Positions 12,223-24,574 of a stretch of 64,000 bases of DNA are shown in pieces (position 1 is the first letter of the stretch; every line of letters starts with the position of its first letter). Source of the DNA: Strix aluco. Its lineage: Eukaryota > Chordata > Aves > Strigiformes > Strigidae. Location: the NCBI RefSeq assembly GCF_031877795.1, contig NC_133971.1:394501-458500 (forward strand). The letters run 5' to 3'. The translations under genes were made by a program, and so were the position numbers. The notes beneath the pieces are model-generated. The model saw only the letters and a program-made list of their open reading frames with translations. It ran no database searches and was not told the DNA's origin.

Positions 12223-12500
12223 GTGGTTTAAACCCGGCCGGCAGCTCAACCCCACGCAGCCGCTTGCCCACCCTCCTCCTGCTCCGGGGGATGGGGGATG
12301 GGGGATGCAATTGGAGAGGTGAAGGGAGACTCATAGGTTGAGATAAAAACATTTTCAGAATTGAAATAAAATAAAACAATAACAATAATAGAAAATACAA
12401 TCAGGTAATGCACAATGTGGCTGCTCACCCCCAGCTGATTGATACCCAGTCACGCAGAATACAAAGGATAAGGGACAAAATCCCTCCCACTGGCTGGGAG
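12223..12500 (-). mobile_element. Degenerate avian ERV LTR fragment (R-U5 side)
   Basis: The sequence reads as the reverse complement of the 3' part of a common avian endogenous-retrovirus LTR. Its end is near TGTGGTTTAAACCCGGCCGG (12,224-12,243). Then come a CACGCAGCCGCT block, three GGGGGAT units, a 'ggttgagataaaaac' block, an AATAA-rich stretch (12,361-12,400) and 'aatgcacaatg'. The U3 side cannot be followed past about 12,500. No retroviral coding sequence is present, so this is a solitary, old and decayed LTR. The family assignment is from recognition of the sequence pattern, not from a database search. Confidence 0.72.
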
Positions 12501-15500
12501 AATACCTTCCTCTGGGGTTTGGTGGAGATATGACTGGAGAAACGTCCTGACCAGGAACCCCCGGCTCCCCTTTCTGAGCAGCTCCTGCCTGGGATGAGAT
12601 GACACCAGCAATTACCTCTGCACTGGTGGCGTGGAAAGTGCCTTCACCCTCTGTGAGCATCCTGCCCTGGAAAGATGTAGGGGCTTTGCCTAGTAACAGA
12701 GGGCTTCACTGGCGTTCGAGGGAGTCACAGGTGTCGCAACAGGCAGCGCATGGCTGCCTCGGCTATAAACCGTGGTGGAGACCTGCTGCTCCTTTGGTGT
12801 CAAGTTCCCTGCTCATGGGAAGGCAGAGGGATGCCTGAAGTGTTAGTACAGAAATGCTCAAGTAAAATGACTCATTCACATGATTTGCAGAAATACGCTG
12901 GTCACCTGGTTGCTGCGCTGCCTGAGAGGCGTGGGCTTAAGTGGGAGTCCCAGGAAAAGGGGTGTTAGGGTAAATCCTGGAGTCTTTTAGGATAAATCCT
13001 GGAGGTTTAGGTTCAGTCGCTGCTGTGTGTTTTAGCACTGACTCCTCTGTGAATATTGATTTCTAGAAAGAACTAGAAATCTCTCTAATCTTTGTCTTGC
13101 TTAGTTAGAATTCATTGATTTCTGCTAGTGTTTCGATATTTTACTTTAAAAAGGCAAATTTTCTGGCCCTGTTGACAAAAAGAAGCTCCTTCGAAATAGG
13201 CAGGTGGATCTTTTAAAATAAAGCACTTAGGAATTATGCTGAAATCAAGCTGTGCTGGTGTCAGCTCTGTGCGGTGAGTTCATGCAGTGCAGCCTCGTAT
13301 TTAGTGCTCTGTACATCTGCTGAAGCACCCTATAGTTTCCAGGATGTTTTCTGAGGTATTTAGATTTATTTCAATGTTTACAATGTATTTGTTGTTCATT
13401 AAACATATTTACCCAGGCTAACCCAACATGAAAGAAATTATCTTGTTTACAGTGGAATCTTGACAAAAATACATGCAGAAAAGATAGACAAACACACATG
13501 AACCTGGATTGCTGAGTGGAACATTGATTTGCTGCCACTTCCAATTTTTCTCATTAGAACTTATTTTATTTGAACATAACTCAGTACCCCGTGTAAATGT
13601 GAAGTTGTTAATCTTATTACTATACAGAAAACAAATTAATTATTATGCATGATATTGGAAATGGGTTGTTAGGTTGGCATTGGGAAGATTAGAAAAATAC
13701 ACTCATTACTTCAAATGATATCTGATATACATGTACAACTCTGTTTTTAAAATAATTTGCAATATTCAGATAGCAAATACAGCAAGCAGAAAAGCCCTTC
13801 TTCTGTGTGGTTTTAAAATTTCAGGCCCACGTTCTGAAGGCTGGATTAAAGACGGTAGTTTGCAGTTAGACTTTTATATTTTAAAATGCCAGTACTGAAC
13901 CAGAGCAAATGAAGTTGTTAGACTGAATTTCAACCAGCTGAAAGGTAGGATTCGCTATGCTGATAAAATTAACTACTATGAGATCTGGCTTACCTAGACA
14001 AGACAAGGGTCTGCATTTCGGGTCTGCTATCTCACCATGATGGCTTCTTAAAAACACGTGGATGTGGAGGGAGGAAGCCCACTAGTGGTATTCTTTTTTT
14101 AAAAAAAAATAAAATACTAGGAGCCAGGAAGGGTGAAGCTTGCACAGCAGCTGGCATACTGGGGAGTGTACTCAGACCTCTAGCCCCTGCGGAGGTGATG
14201 GTATTTGCTAGTTAGTGAGCGCAGGTTTGAGGAGGGTTTGGGGTGCGGGGGAACCTGCCCTGCTGATATTCTGTCTGTCTGGAGCATGTAGTTTACTCGC
14301 TGCGAGGCAATGAGGATGGTCGGGGGGTGACACGTCTTCTCCTGATGGTGCTGGGAGCACAACCACTTGGCCCCGTGGTGCAGAGGGCAGGCACAGACGG
14401 CTGGACTCGGTCCGAGATGCCCGTGCTCCCTCCCAAAGCCTCTGGTCGTGGTGGTCATTGAAGCGTCTGCTGTGCGTCAGTGCCGCTCCTGCGGACGAGG
14501 TGGTACAGACAACCCTCAGCAGCCAAATCTGCCAGGTCAACAGCCATGGAATTGTAGCGTCACTAGCAAAATAATACGTTTTTTCTTTTAACACGGGCCC
14601 TTCTTATCTGCTGTTAGCTCTGCACGCTCAGGAGCTGCCTCTTGTAGCTTCTCCTCCGCTGTCTCGCAGATGCTAAAAGTGTTGATTCTTCCAAGGAGAG
14701 CTGACAGCCTGACGAGCTTCACACGAACCCACGTGGTGGAGCTTTTAGCAAAAAGTACCTCAAAATCTGAAACAAAAGCATGAGATAACAGCGGTGGAGA
14801 GTTTCTACAGATCTTTGTGTTGCTCATCACCTTGAGGTCTTTTTGCCCTAACCACATAGGTCTGGCAGATCTTAGGACACGCCGATCCAGGCTAGTGGCA
14901 CATATGAACTCTGTCCTCCGTGCCCAGGCGTTGTCCTCTCTGAGAACGACCCAGATTGATGGGGAACTCCCCGCTGATCACCCAGGCCAAGTTGCACAGC
15001 ACGAGTTTACAGCCCTCCCAAGCAGACAAGCTCCACCGGTCCTGTGCTGGGGGTGAGGTTGGACTATGGGTCAGGATGGTTTTTTGGTCCTAAAGCCAGG
15101 GAGGGGAGCAGAGAAAGGCAGCCCTGTCAAAGAGCAAGGTCTTTGTCACACCTCACGTTTCCAGAGAGGTCTCCAGGCTGGGAGCCTGGCACGTGTCCTC
15201 AGGAAACAAGGGGTTAACAATGTCCCATGTGTCTCGCTGCAAAATTTCAGAAAAACTCCCCCCAAAATCCGTTGCTACACTCAAAATAATGCATGTCCTA
15301 CAGGGCAAGAAATAGAGACAAAACTAAAATAGCAGCATTAATGAGCAAAGTAAATATCAGAGCAGAGTGAGGAAATTCCCCTAAAGCATGTTTTGTTCCG
15401 CTTTAGCAGCGCCAGATACGAGGGCTCGTCTTTGCAGTCTGGGTCGTGCTGGAGGCTGCAGGAGCCGCCGTGACCCGAGCACACCCCGTGCGACCCGGGG

Positions 15501-18500
15501 CTTTTGCCCCATCCACACGTTGGGGCTCAGCCATTGGGTACCGTTTTACCCACCTGGAGCCACAGCTCCACCAAACCATCTGCTGGGATCTCCCACCCGA
15601 GAAAAGAGACTAGATTTATGGGAAAACGAGCCTTTTCTTCCCGTTTGAGCCACTGAGCAGGCAATTATGCAGTGCTCCCCAGGGAGCACCATGCGGCACC
15701 ACCCAAGGGTGCCAGCCCACGGCCGGGCCCCGCGGCCCCTTCCCCGCAGGGCCCGGGCTCGTCCCCAGCCCACATCAAGGCATCACCAGGGCAGCGTCAG
15801 GGATTTGGTGCCCGAGGGTGTGGGCGAAGCCTTTTTGCACGGCAGTTTTTGGGAGTGGGAGGGTGGAGGAGCCCTGCCTGCCGGCCGCCATCACCAGAGT
15901 TTTGGCCTTTCGGTGATGCATCCTGTGTTTCTGCTCAGACGTGTTGCCTCATCTTGTGCTTAGCTGAAATACTGTATTTTCAAGCAAGTAAGCTAGGAAA
16001 GTCTTCAGTTTTCCTTCCCGCAGAAAGTATCAGAGGGTAAATGGCTTTTCATGGTGGTTGTAGCTAGATATTGAGCAAACAGGGTAAGTGTTATCAAACT
16101 GCTCTTTTTTAATTTTCTTCTTATTGATTTCAAAATTTAACTAAAAAAAGGTTTCAATTACAAGACAACCTTTTTATATTTCACACTTAGTAATTTTCAT
16201 ACAGCTGTATAATTGGAGGTGAGCAGTATCTGCAGTTAATGAAATAGATTTCTGTATTGTTCTTAGAGTCTCCAGCTCGCTACAACACGCCGTGTGATGA
16301 TAAAGGGCAGAGCTCTTTGTCACCTGCTCTAAACACAGCCCCTGCCCTGCAGAATTAGAGTGAATGCAAATAAAGAAAAAAGAAATTATGCCAAAAATAC
16401 CTAAGGAGGGGAAAAAACCATCTCGTGCGGTAATTATTCTCAAAGGAACGCGAGGGCTGAGAACGCCCCCGGCCTGTGGCTGTAGGCGGCTGAAGTCACC
16501 CGCACCCCGTGGACGGTCCTTGCACAGCCCCTGCACGGGTGGATCCGCCCGTCAGTCCGTGTCGGGCAGCGGACGCCTGTCTCTGCACAGGACCTGGAGC
16601 TGGAGGTGGCTTCAGCCTCTTCAAGCGTTTTCCAAAGCCTGGCTGTTTGAGACATGGCCCAGGAGCGTTTCCAGGGGGGAAAAAAAGGCTTTGTTTGATT
16701 TTATGCCAGTGTGTGAGTTACTACGAGGCTAATGGCTGGGGTGCAGGTGAGAGAAATGCAGCAAGAGCAAAAGGGGAGGAGCTGATTCTTGAAATGAAAA
16801 GGCAATAAACCTTTTTATTTTAAGTAAAATAAGTTGAAGTGCAAGCAGCAAGTGTGGCTTTTTGTTTTTAGATTTTTTTCCCCGTTGGGCAACACTTTTG
16901 TTCTCATGCTGCGCTGTGCAGCAGCGTGGCCCTGGACGTGAGCAGTGGCAGCCTCAGCAGGGCTGGGAGAGCCGAGAGGGACGCGAACGGGGAGGAGGGG
17001 AGTCTGTCCCAGTCCCTGTGCATCCTGTCAGATGGCAAAACAAAGGAAACAGTCCCTGGAAAAAAACGCCCGTGCTGAGCAGAGGGAGCGATGCAGGGAC
17101 AGGGAGGGTGGCACTCGGCCGGCCAAGCCGTGCATTGGCCAACCATGGTGGAGTCGCCTCTATGAGGGTGCGACTTGCCACCTCCCGCCGCGGTACCGGC
17201 ATTTCCATTTTGTAGAGACTGGATGTGGGGAGGGTGCGGTGGTGGGGACCCTCAGCAGCAAAACAACAGGAGGAGAGCGGAGCTGGCAAGAGACGTAATG
17301 ACTTTTTCGAGCACCACGTCCAGGGCATCCAAGCTCCACACGGGCCCAGCCGATGTCATTTGCTCCTTCCTGGCGTCCGACGAGTCCCCGGCTGCAGGTT
17401 CTGCCTGGGAAAGCCCCGGCTGCTCCACGCCAGCCCAGCGCCACAGGTCGCTGCCAGCACCCAGCACCACCTTCCCCGGCCCCTTCCCCAGGCACGAGCC
17501 CCTGTCATTCCCCTTCCAGCGATATTTGCGCTGGCGCAGCCCAGCAGGGGCCAGTTGAGGGAGTTCTTGCAGGGGACAGACGCTGCGCGATGGTTATAAA
17601 CAATTTGTCCTCTGAGAGTTCAGCTCCTCCGAGGCGGCCGTAGAGAAGAGATGGGGGGGAGAGAGCGGGGTGCAGGTTTGGCTGCGTGGCCATGACGTGA
17701 AACTGCTGCATGAAAGGCACACCTGCTTAGTTAGGGACCCTGGGAGGTGGTGCTGGGTGCACATATGGAAAGAGATTTTTAAAAAAACCCAGCTTGAGGG
17801 CTTCAGCCTCTCCTGTCAAAAAGACATCTGCTCGTAATGGGGGGGACATCAGAGTTGATCCTGGTGGTTCTCTGCAGATATGAAAATCTGGCAAGTTGCT
17901 GTGGGCAAGTCCTTTGCTCACCTCGGCTCCCGGTCACAGCGCCCATTTAAGAGGCGAGACCCACACCCCGGGACCCGCATCCCACCTTGCCCTGCCCAAA
18001 CCCTCCCCAGCCCATGAGTCTAAGCAGGATTTTACCCAGGGCTGCTGTGAATGAAGAACTTCCTGGGCTGGAACACCATGGCCTGGGGCTTGAAAATGAA
18101 CAAACATTTTCATCTGTGCTTGTGCAGGGCTCCTTTGAATATCTGCTGTGAATATATAGCCCCTGCTGCACGAAGGCTCCAGTGATTAGCACGATAAAAT
18201 GTGTATTTCAATGTTCTTCCATGTACTGGAGTGGCTCCTAAACGTGTGGAAGGAAACCTTTCTGCAAGCCACTGAAAGGTGGTGCCTAAAACACCAACCT
18301 AAAGCATGTACTATCACGTATCTAATAAATATGCCAGGGAAAATTTGAAATCTCTTTACAAGCAAATTATGTTAAGATGAGAAATCCTTTGACAGCTGGG
18401 ATTTACAGCGGCATCTCCTTACGTACATGGCAGCGTGTCGACCTAAATATGTATTTATTTAACAATCAACCAGTTACCCAAGGAGGAGCAGGAGAATGTT

Positions 18501-21500
18501 GTACCATGTTCCTGTAGGTATTAAATACCTGATCTAGACAGATTCTGGACAGAGCTGGACTCTGAATGCTTCCCAGTTTCTGATCTTGGCCATTTATTTG
18601 ATTAGAGTTAATTATGTGTTTACAGGCTGTGACCCACCACCCTTTCTTTCAATCAATAGGGAGAAACGGGTTATTAACATGAAACCTAATCTCGGAAAGA
18701 TAACTGTTAATACCCTGGGTATGTCTCCTTTTGAGCCTTGAGAAAGCCTCAGATTTCTTAACCTCCTGTCTTCTGCTTGCATCTTCTGGGCACTTTTATG
18801 TCCAGCAAAGGGCTCACTTAACTGTATTTTCCTCTTTGCTGGCAACTGTTGGGAGCAGACTGTTCAGTGATTTAACCTCCTACCTTCCAATCTACCTCTT
18901 CTCCCAGCAATTCTCGGAGCAAAGGAATCAATTTGACCCTTTCCAAAGTTTTAATAGCAGCAAACACAAAAGTTACAGCACAGGATGAACTTGGGTTGAA
19001 ATTTTTATTCTTGGCTTTCTCGAGAGAGACTGGAAAGGCAAGCGTTGTATGGTAGAGCCGATCACTTTCCAGCCAGAGCTCCCATAAAGAAATTCTCATT
19101 CTTGGTTTCTTTACTTCGCAGCACAGACAAATCAGGCCTCTCTTTGCAAAATATCCAGGGGAGGATGCGTTCTGAGAGAGGGAAGCAGGGCTTATAACTG
19201 AGCAAGGTGTTCCTCCACGCACCGCAGCAGGCTCCTCCATGCTGCTACAGCCTCGTGTGACGGGTGCCCAGGGCCATGGTTAAAGTCCAGGCTCAGTGAC
19301 CAAGGGTGGATTTCGAGGGTGCTTTTTTCGAGGCCCCTGAGCTACAGCCGAGACCACCTGGTTCCTGCCCGTTGCTCTGCCCAGGCCTCCCGCTGCACCT
19401 CCCCATGTCCCCCCTGTGTCAAAGGGCCCGGCAACCTTCCCCTCCTCCCACTGTCCCTGGCCCTGCTGCGGCTCCCCGGGCAAGGCGGGGGCTGCTCAGC
19501 ACCCCCAGACACCACAGCATCTGAAAATAAAACCCTTTTTCTTCCTGAGGAGCCTGCCGGGACGACCCGCAGGCTGGGGGGCTCCGGCTCCAACTGCGCC
19601 TCGCGTCTCACTCTTCCACTGGGTTTGGATGAGGAGCTGTGAGGAAGCCTGAGCTCTGCCGTCCAGCCACCCGCGCTCCCAGGAGGACAGGCCCCTGCTC
19701 CACCACGTCACCACAGCAATCTCAGAAGATGCAGCGGGGTTTCTGACAGAGCTCTCAGGAAGAGGTAGAACCCAGCATCTGGTGTGGCTCAGATGCTGGC
19801 TCGTTTTCGGCTGTGCATGTAAGCGTGTCACCTGGCAGAAAGTTCTGCAAAGTTGACTTTTAAAACCATGTCTTATTAACTATCAAAATAACCACACTCG
19901 AGATCAGTGAAAGTGTCCCAGGGAGGGGACTGAAGCGTTCTCTCTGGCCCTGAACCCTCCCACACTGCACTGATAAAGCAAGTTGAGGCTGCTCATTGCT
20001 TTGATCAGCGAGGTTGGTCTTCTGCTTCGACACAAATTTACCCCAAAAATTCAGGCCCTGGTCACTGTATCGCTGTGGACTGGAGAAAAAAAAGTCCTGG
20101 GGGTGCAGAAAGGGAGGTGGTGAGGAGCAGCCCTTGGGGTGCGGGACCGGTGGCTCTTTCAGAAAAGCATTTCATCCCGCTGGGGTTCTCCCTGCCGCGA
20201 GACTTTCTCTGCCAAACACACCCGACAAGGACTCCCTGCAGTGCTGCGCGCCCTGCTACAGCCGGCAGCGCTTCAGAGACACCTGCCAGGGGTAGGTGAG
20301 GGGACAGCAAAAGTAATAATGCATATTGACCAAAAAAAGAGCAGTCTCTCAGCATTTCCTGCCCTCCTCTCACACGCTCGGAAATAAAACCCGCTGGTTT
20401 TGCCAGCTGCGCCGCCCCGGCTCTGCCCCGGGGGAAAGGGAGCGATGACGAGGTTGTGGGCGTCTCGCCACCATTCACCTCCAGCCAGATCATCATTTTG
20501 GGGTCAAAGCACCTCTTCTGCGTGGACCACCCCAGAAAACGTCGCTGCCGGCGGGGTCCCTCTTCTCCATGCTCGCACCTCTCCGGCCTCGCTTCCTGAT
20601 GGCTGCCTGTGCCTCGAGACCACCGAGTGAACTGGATGATGCTGCCCAAGTGCTCTCAGCCTCACAGGACGGCCCATCTAACACCTTTTAAATGATTTAG
20701 CGTAATTAGCACACCCGCCTCGGAGCTCACTTTTATCTCTGGGGACATGCTGGGCCGCGATCACCACAAGATCTCCCACATTTTGAATTTAAAATGACAG
20801 ACGTCAGAAAAAGAAGAAGAGACTCTGGTGCTGCAGAGAAGTGGCGGCCATGTCAAAAACAGTAAAACCCCCCCGCTCTGGCCCCGCCGAGGCCGAGAGG
20901 CAGGTCGTCATTCGCAGCAGCGCTCCCCCTCTTCCACGCTCGGTATCGGTGCGTTGTACAGAAATGTCAGAAGACGCAAACAACTGCAAAGGTGGTGCCC
21001 TGGGTTTGGGATGCTCTGCACAACCCTCTGCCCCAGAACCATGACTAACCACGCCTTGGGACAGGGAGGCTGCCCAGGGAGCCGAGCGGGCTGGTGCCTG
21101 GGGAGGCGGGGGGGTGCAAATACTTTACTCTGGTGGTTCCAGGTGTTTTGTCTGGGATCTGTTAACGCCGGACCTTGAGCGGTGCCGGGGGTCGCAGTGT
21201 GAGCCTCCTGGGGTGGGGGTTATCCCTTCGCATCCCAACGTTACGCGTCAGGGATCGGGAGACAAAAAGTTAGGCCGGGTTTACGATTTTCTCATCACCT
21301 GAGAGAAGGCAGGCAATGATTTGGAAAACCTCCAAAAAGCAAATTTTTGCGGCACTACCACCTCGTCTTGTCGGTGACTCTTGCTGTGTGCAGAAAGTGC
21401 AGCAGCACCCCAAAACTGAGGCCGCGGCTTGGTGGAGGGCTGGCTCCCCGGCAGCCCCTTCCCGAGGGGGTTCAGCCACGCTGTGATCTCGTGTCCCCAG

Positions 21501-21689
21501 AGAAGTTGCTCCTGGGGCCGTGGGGGGTTTTCTTGGGTTTTATTTTTAGGGATGGTTCCTGGGAGTGGTGGGATCCTGGCTGCCTCCAGCCCCACTGGCA
21601 CCCCCGTGGGGACAAGAGGGGGCTTTTCCTGGGTGTCCATGGGGCACAGGCTTCTCACACCCAGCCTCCCTCCGCACCCTGGGGCAGGG
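12501..21689. other. Intergenic DNA upstream of the PAX5 CpG island
   Basis: I found no exon or RNA gene in these 9 kb. Bases 12,960-14,110 are a long AT-rich island with few CpGs and many TAAT and ATTA words. Bases 18,180-18,620 are similar, with a TTTGACAGCTG (MEIS-like) word and AT-rich homeodomain-like words. Both are reasonable candidates for conserved distal regulatory sequence, but conservation cannot be seen from one genome. The remainder is mixed-composition sequence with short shadow frames only. Confidence 0.45.
16364..16371 (+). promoter_or_regulatory. Octamer motif ATGCAAAT
   Basis: A perfect POU/octamer word lies about 8 kb upstream of exon 1A. OCT1 and OCT2 bind this motif in B-cell enhancers. 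About two such words are expected by chance in 64 kb, so a single copy means little. Confidence 0.3.
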
Positions 21690-22230
21690 CGCAGGATGGG
21701 GCCCGGGACCCCCCCGCGGGGGTCGGCTCCGGCCCAAGGAACCTCAATGGGGAGGGAGTGGGGGGGGGACCGAGGGGACAGCAGCGCCGGTCTCACCCCA
21801 AGGGTCGCACCCCGCAGCTGCCCCCCCTGCACCGGGCAGGGAGCGAGGGGCGCAGATACCCGCGGAAGCCTCCGCGGGGCAAAGCGCTGGCGGGAGCAGC
21901 TCCCGACGGCAACGGGCACGACCGCGGGCCAGGCCGGGGCGGGCGATCACGGCGGCGGCCCGCGGGCGGGGCGGACGGATACGCGTACGCGCATCCCCCG
22001 CGGATCCCCGCGGTACCCACGCGGGTCGGTCTCGTGAGTGTCCCTGCAGCCGCCGCCGCAGCCCCTCTGCCACCTCCCCACCAGGATCGGGCCCGGGCGG
22101 GCGGGCGGCTGCGCTGCCGGGCCGGGAGACCCGCGGCCTGATTTTTTAGGACAATAAAGTGTTTTTCGTTCGTTTTCCTACGGTCAGAGAAGCCGGGGTG
22201 GCCGGGAGAGGCGAGCATCTGGAGGGATGG

Positions 22231-22247
22231 GTGTGTGTGTGTGTGTG
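22231..22247. repeat. (GT)n microsatellite
   Basis: A run of eight and a half GT units lies inside the CpG island. Confidence 0.95.
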
Positions 22248-23117
22248 CTGTTAATTTGGATAGCTTTTTTTGGGGTTCCCTCCCCTCCGGGGCAGCGCGG
22301 GGGGGGAAGGACGATCCCGGAGGGCGGCTGATATTTTGGGGGCGAGCCGGCGGAAAACGGGCTCTGGCCGCCGGTTATTTTCGCGTAAGCAAATGAGAGC
22401 GAAGAAACGTTGGTGAAAAGGGAAGCAGAAGGGCGAGAGGCCGGAGCCGGGCTCCCTCCGGCCGCGCTGTTCGCAGGACGGCGCCGAGGGCCGGGAGGGG
22501 CCGGGGGGGCCCGAACCCGACCCAGCTGCGGAGCCGTCCGGGGCCGCCGGTCCTCGGTGTCCTCGGCGGAGCGATGGGGGGGAGGGAAAAAGGAATATTT
22601 TGGGAACAGAACCGCGTCCGTGTCACACTCCCCCCGACCCGGGGGAGCTTCGAGAGCCCCTTCACCGGCCCCAAATCCGGGCACGTCCCTCCGTCCCGGC
22701 AGGATGCGGCCCGAGGGGGCTGCCCCTGCCCTCTCTGTCTGCAGGCAGCGGGGGTCCCTCCCTTCACCGCCCCCACCCCCGGCTCCTCTCCCTGCCCGCG
22801 GGGCAGCGCGGCGCCGCTGCCCCCCCCACCCCACGCGCGGAGGGGCCCGCGGGCCGGCGGGGGCAGCGCGAGGAGGGGAGCAGAGCGCACCCGCGTTCCC
22901 CGCCCGCGGACGGTTCGGTGTCGGGGCGGGGTCCGTGGGAGGCCGCGGGTGGGAGTGGGCAAGGGACGAGCGCGGGCAGGAGCTGCCGCGGGGCCCGGTT
23001 CCACGGGAGACGCCCCGGGGCCGAGGTTTTATTTTGTCCTTTGGGAAGGGGAACGCCAGTTTGTTTTTTTTAAATTTTTAAAAAATTTTTAAGTTTGTTT
23101 TTTTTTTTAATTTTCTA

Positions 23118-23139
23118 CCCCCCCCCCCCCCCCCCCCCC
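23118..23139. repeat. 22-base poly-C run
   Basis: An uninterrupted run of 22 C lies just 3' of T/A-rich sequence. The complementary G22 run could form a G-quadruplex, and the length is probably polymorphic or imprecise in the assembly. Confidence 0.9.
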
Positions 23140-23740
23140 GAGACGTTTTGCTGAAAAATAAATGTGGGAGCGCTCGAGGCCTGGTGAATTCTCCCCTGCC
23201 CCTCTCCCCGCCCTCCCCCGCGCCGCCGAGGCCTGCCGGACGCGGCCGTGGGTCCGCAGCCGCCGGTCGGTACCGGCTGGAGGCCGCCGTGCAAACGGTG
23301 GGGTGCGAGGGGAGCCCCCCTCCACCAGGGCGGAAAACACCCGCCCAGGCCCCCCCAGCACCTCCACCGCCCCCACCCCGGGCTCCGCGGCGCTCCCCAA
23401 GCGAGGGGAGAAGGGCAGGGCAGGGCCGGGGGTGATGCGGGGAGCCGGGGGTCCCCCCACCGCCCCCCCCAGGCACCCGCAGGCGAGTCCCCGTCCCGCC
23501 CCCGCGGCGGCCCGGCCCGTCGGGGAGCGCGGCCCCGGGGCTGAGCGTCACCCCCCGGCCCGGGAAGGGGAAGTCGGTTCTGCTGAAAAGTTGGTGACGG
23601 GCTGGGGCTGGCGGGGGCAGAGCGGGCGGGGGCCGCTGCCGAGGCTGCGGGGCTGCCGGTGCTGCCGCTCCGGAGCCGTCGCCGGAGCGCTCGGGGGGCG
23701 GCTGGTTGGCGAGCGAACTTTGATTCTCGGCTACAGCAGA

Positions 23741-24528
23741 TGTCAGAGTTTTCTTGGGTTTTGGCTGCGTCTGGGGACATCTTGTGATGTTTTAGAGAAC
23801 AGGACATGATCTCACATGGTGAGGAGCTCTTTAGTTTCTTAATCATTTCACGGTTCCTTCAGAGGCTTTTTTCCACCTAAAACGTTTAGTTTCAGCTCAG
23901 TGATCAGCTGCAAAAGCTCGGCGGGGAGCGGAAGAGTTGAATTACTCCAACCTGCGAGAGCCCCTCAAAAAAAAAAAAAAAAAGGGAAAGGAAAAAAAAA
24001 AAAAGAGAGAAAATAAGAAGAAAAAAAGAGAAAATCGAGAAGAATAAAAAGGAAAAGAAGAAAAAAGAAAATAAAAAAAAGAAGGAAAGGAAAAGGAAAA
24101 GCAAAGAAAAGGAAAAGGGAAAAGAAAAAAGAAAAAAGGAAAAGAAAGGAAAAGACAGAAAAAGAAAAAAGAGAAAAGAAGAAAAAAGATAAAAGAACGG
24201 AGAAAAAAGTAAAGAAGAAAAGAAAAGAAAAAAGAAAAGAAAAAAGAAAAGAAAAGAAAAGAAAAGAAAAGAAAAGAAAAGAAAAGAAAAGAAAAGAAAA
24301 GAAAAGAAAAGAAAAGAAAAGAAAAGAAAAAGAAAAGAAAAGAAAAGAAAAAGAAAAGAAAAAAGAGAAAAGAAATAAAAGAGATAAAAGAGGAGAAAAA
24401 GGAAAAGAAAGAAAGCAAAGCAGAAAAGACAAGACGAGCGAAAAAGGAAAAAAAGAAGGAAAAGGAAGGCGATAAGAACACGACGTGGAAACTTTTCTCT
24501 CCGTTTCCCCAAGTCCTGAGAGCGCGGG
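23741..24528 (+). promoter_or_regulatory. PAX5: PAX5 promoter 1A / 5' UTR region
   Basis: This is the ~0.8 kb immediately 5' of the exon 1A start codon. In mammals the upstream Pax5 promoter has a TATA box and is used mainly in B lymphocytes. Here the interval is a non-CpG gap in the island, and most of it is an A/G tract, so no single TATA element or initiator can be picked out. Several ATAAAAG words lie at 24,189-24,390. The transcription start is therefore not placed. Confidence 0.5.
23967..24470 (+). repeat. AAAAG-type homopurine tract before exon 1A
   Basis: About 500 bp are almost purely A and G on the + strand, with only scattered T and C. The core at 24,246-24,330 is 17 perfect GAAAA units. 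Its flanks are degenerate versions of the same unit, which indicates expansion of a pentamer microsatellite. It ends less than 60 bp before the exon 1A ATG, so it lies in the promoter or 5' UTR. Such tracts can form triplex DNA and vary in length between individuals. Confidence 0.95.
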
Positions 24529-24574
24529 ATGGAGTTGGAGAAAACCTACGCGACCCCCCGCTCCGGCCGAACAG
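24529..24574 (+). CDS. PAX5: PAX5 exon 1A coding part (B-cell-type first exon)
   Basis: This exon encodes MELEKTYATPRSGRT plus the first base of a glycine codon, and the donor is CAG|gtggga. The human counterpart, from memory, reads MDLEKNYPTPRTSRT, so 10 of 15 residues agree and the ends are conserved. Splicing to exon 2 restores ..[12 protein letters not shown]. The ATG has G at -3 and G at +4, a good start context. In mammals exon 1A is driven by the upstream, B-lineage promoter, and these residues precede the paired domain without contacting DNA. Translation into the following intron stays open to 24,852, but that is CpG-island sequence, not coding. Confidence 0.93.

Larger units (their letters stand above)
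21690..23740. promoter_or_regulatory. CpG island, upstream part
   Basis: GC content and CpG density rise sharply here, with runs of CGCG, GCGC and CCGCGG and long stop-free frames in all six directions, which is typical of an unmethylated promoter island. I found no conserved exon inside it. It probably belongs to the upstream PAX5 promoter domain. A noncoding or divergent transcript could start here, but nothing in the sequence proves it. Confidence 0.75.

Noticed and set aside
11328-12341. 337-codon + frame
   Set aside because: It begins inside a CR1 tail and ends inside an LTR remnant, with no domain. The ends are accidental.
14094-14113. T-run followed by A-run as a hairpin or terminator
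   Set aside because: It is a simple T7/A9 junction that forms a trivial palindrome, with no associated gene or element.
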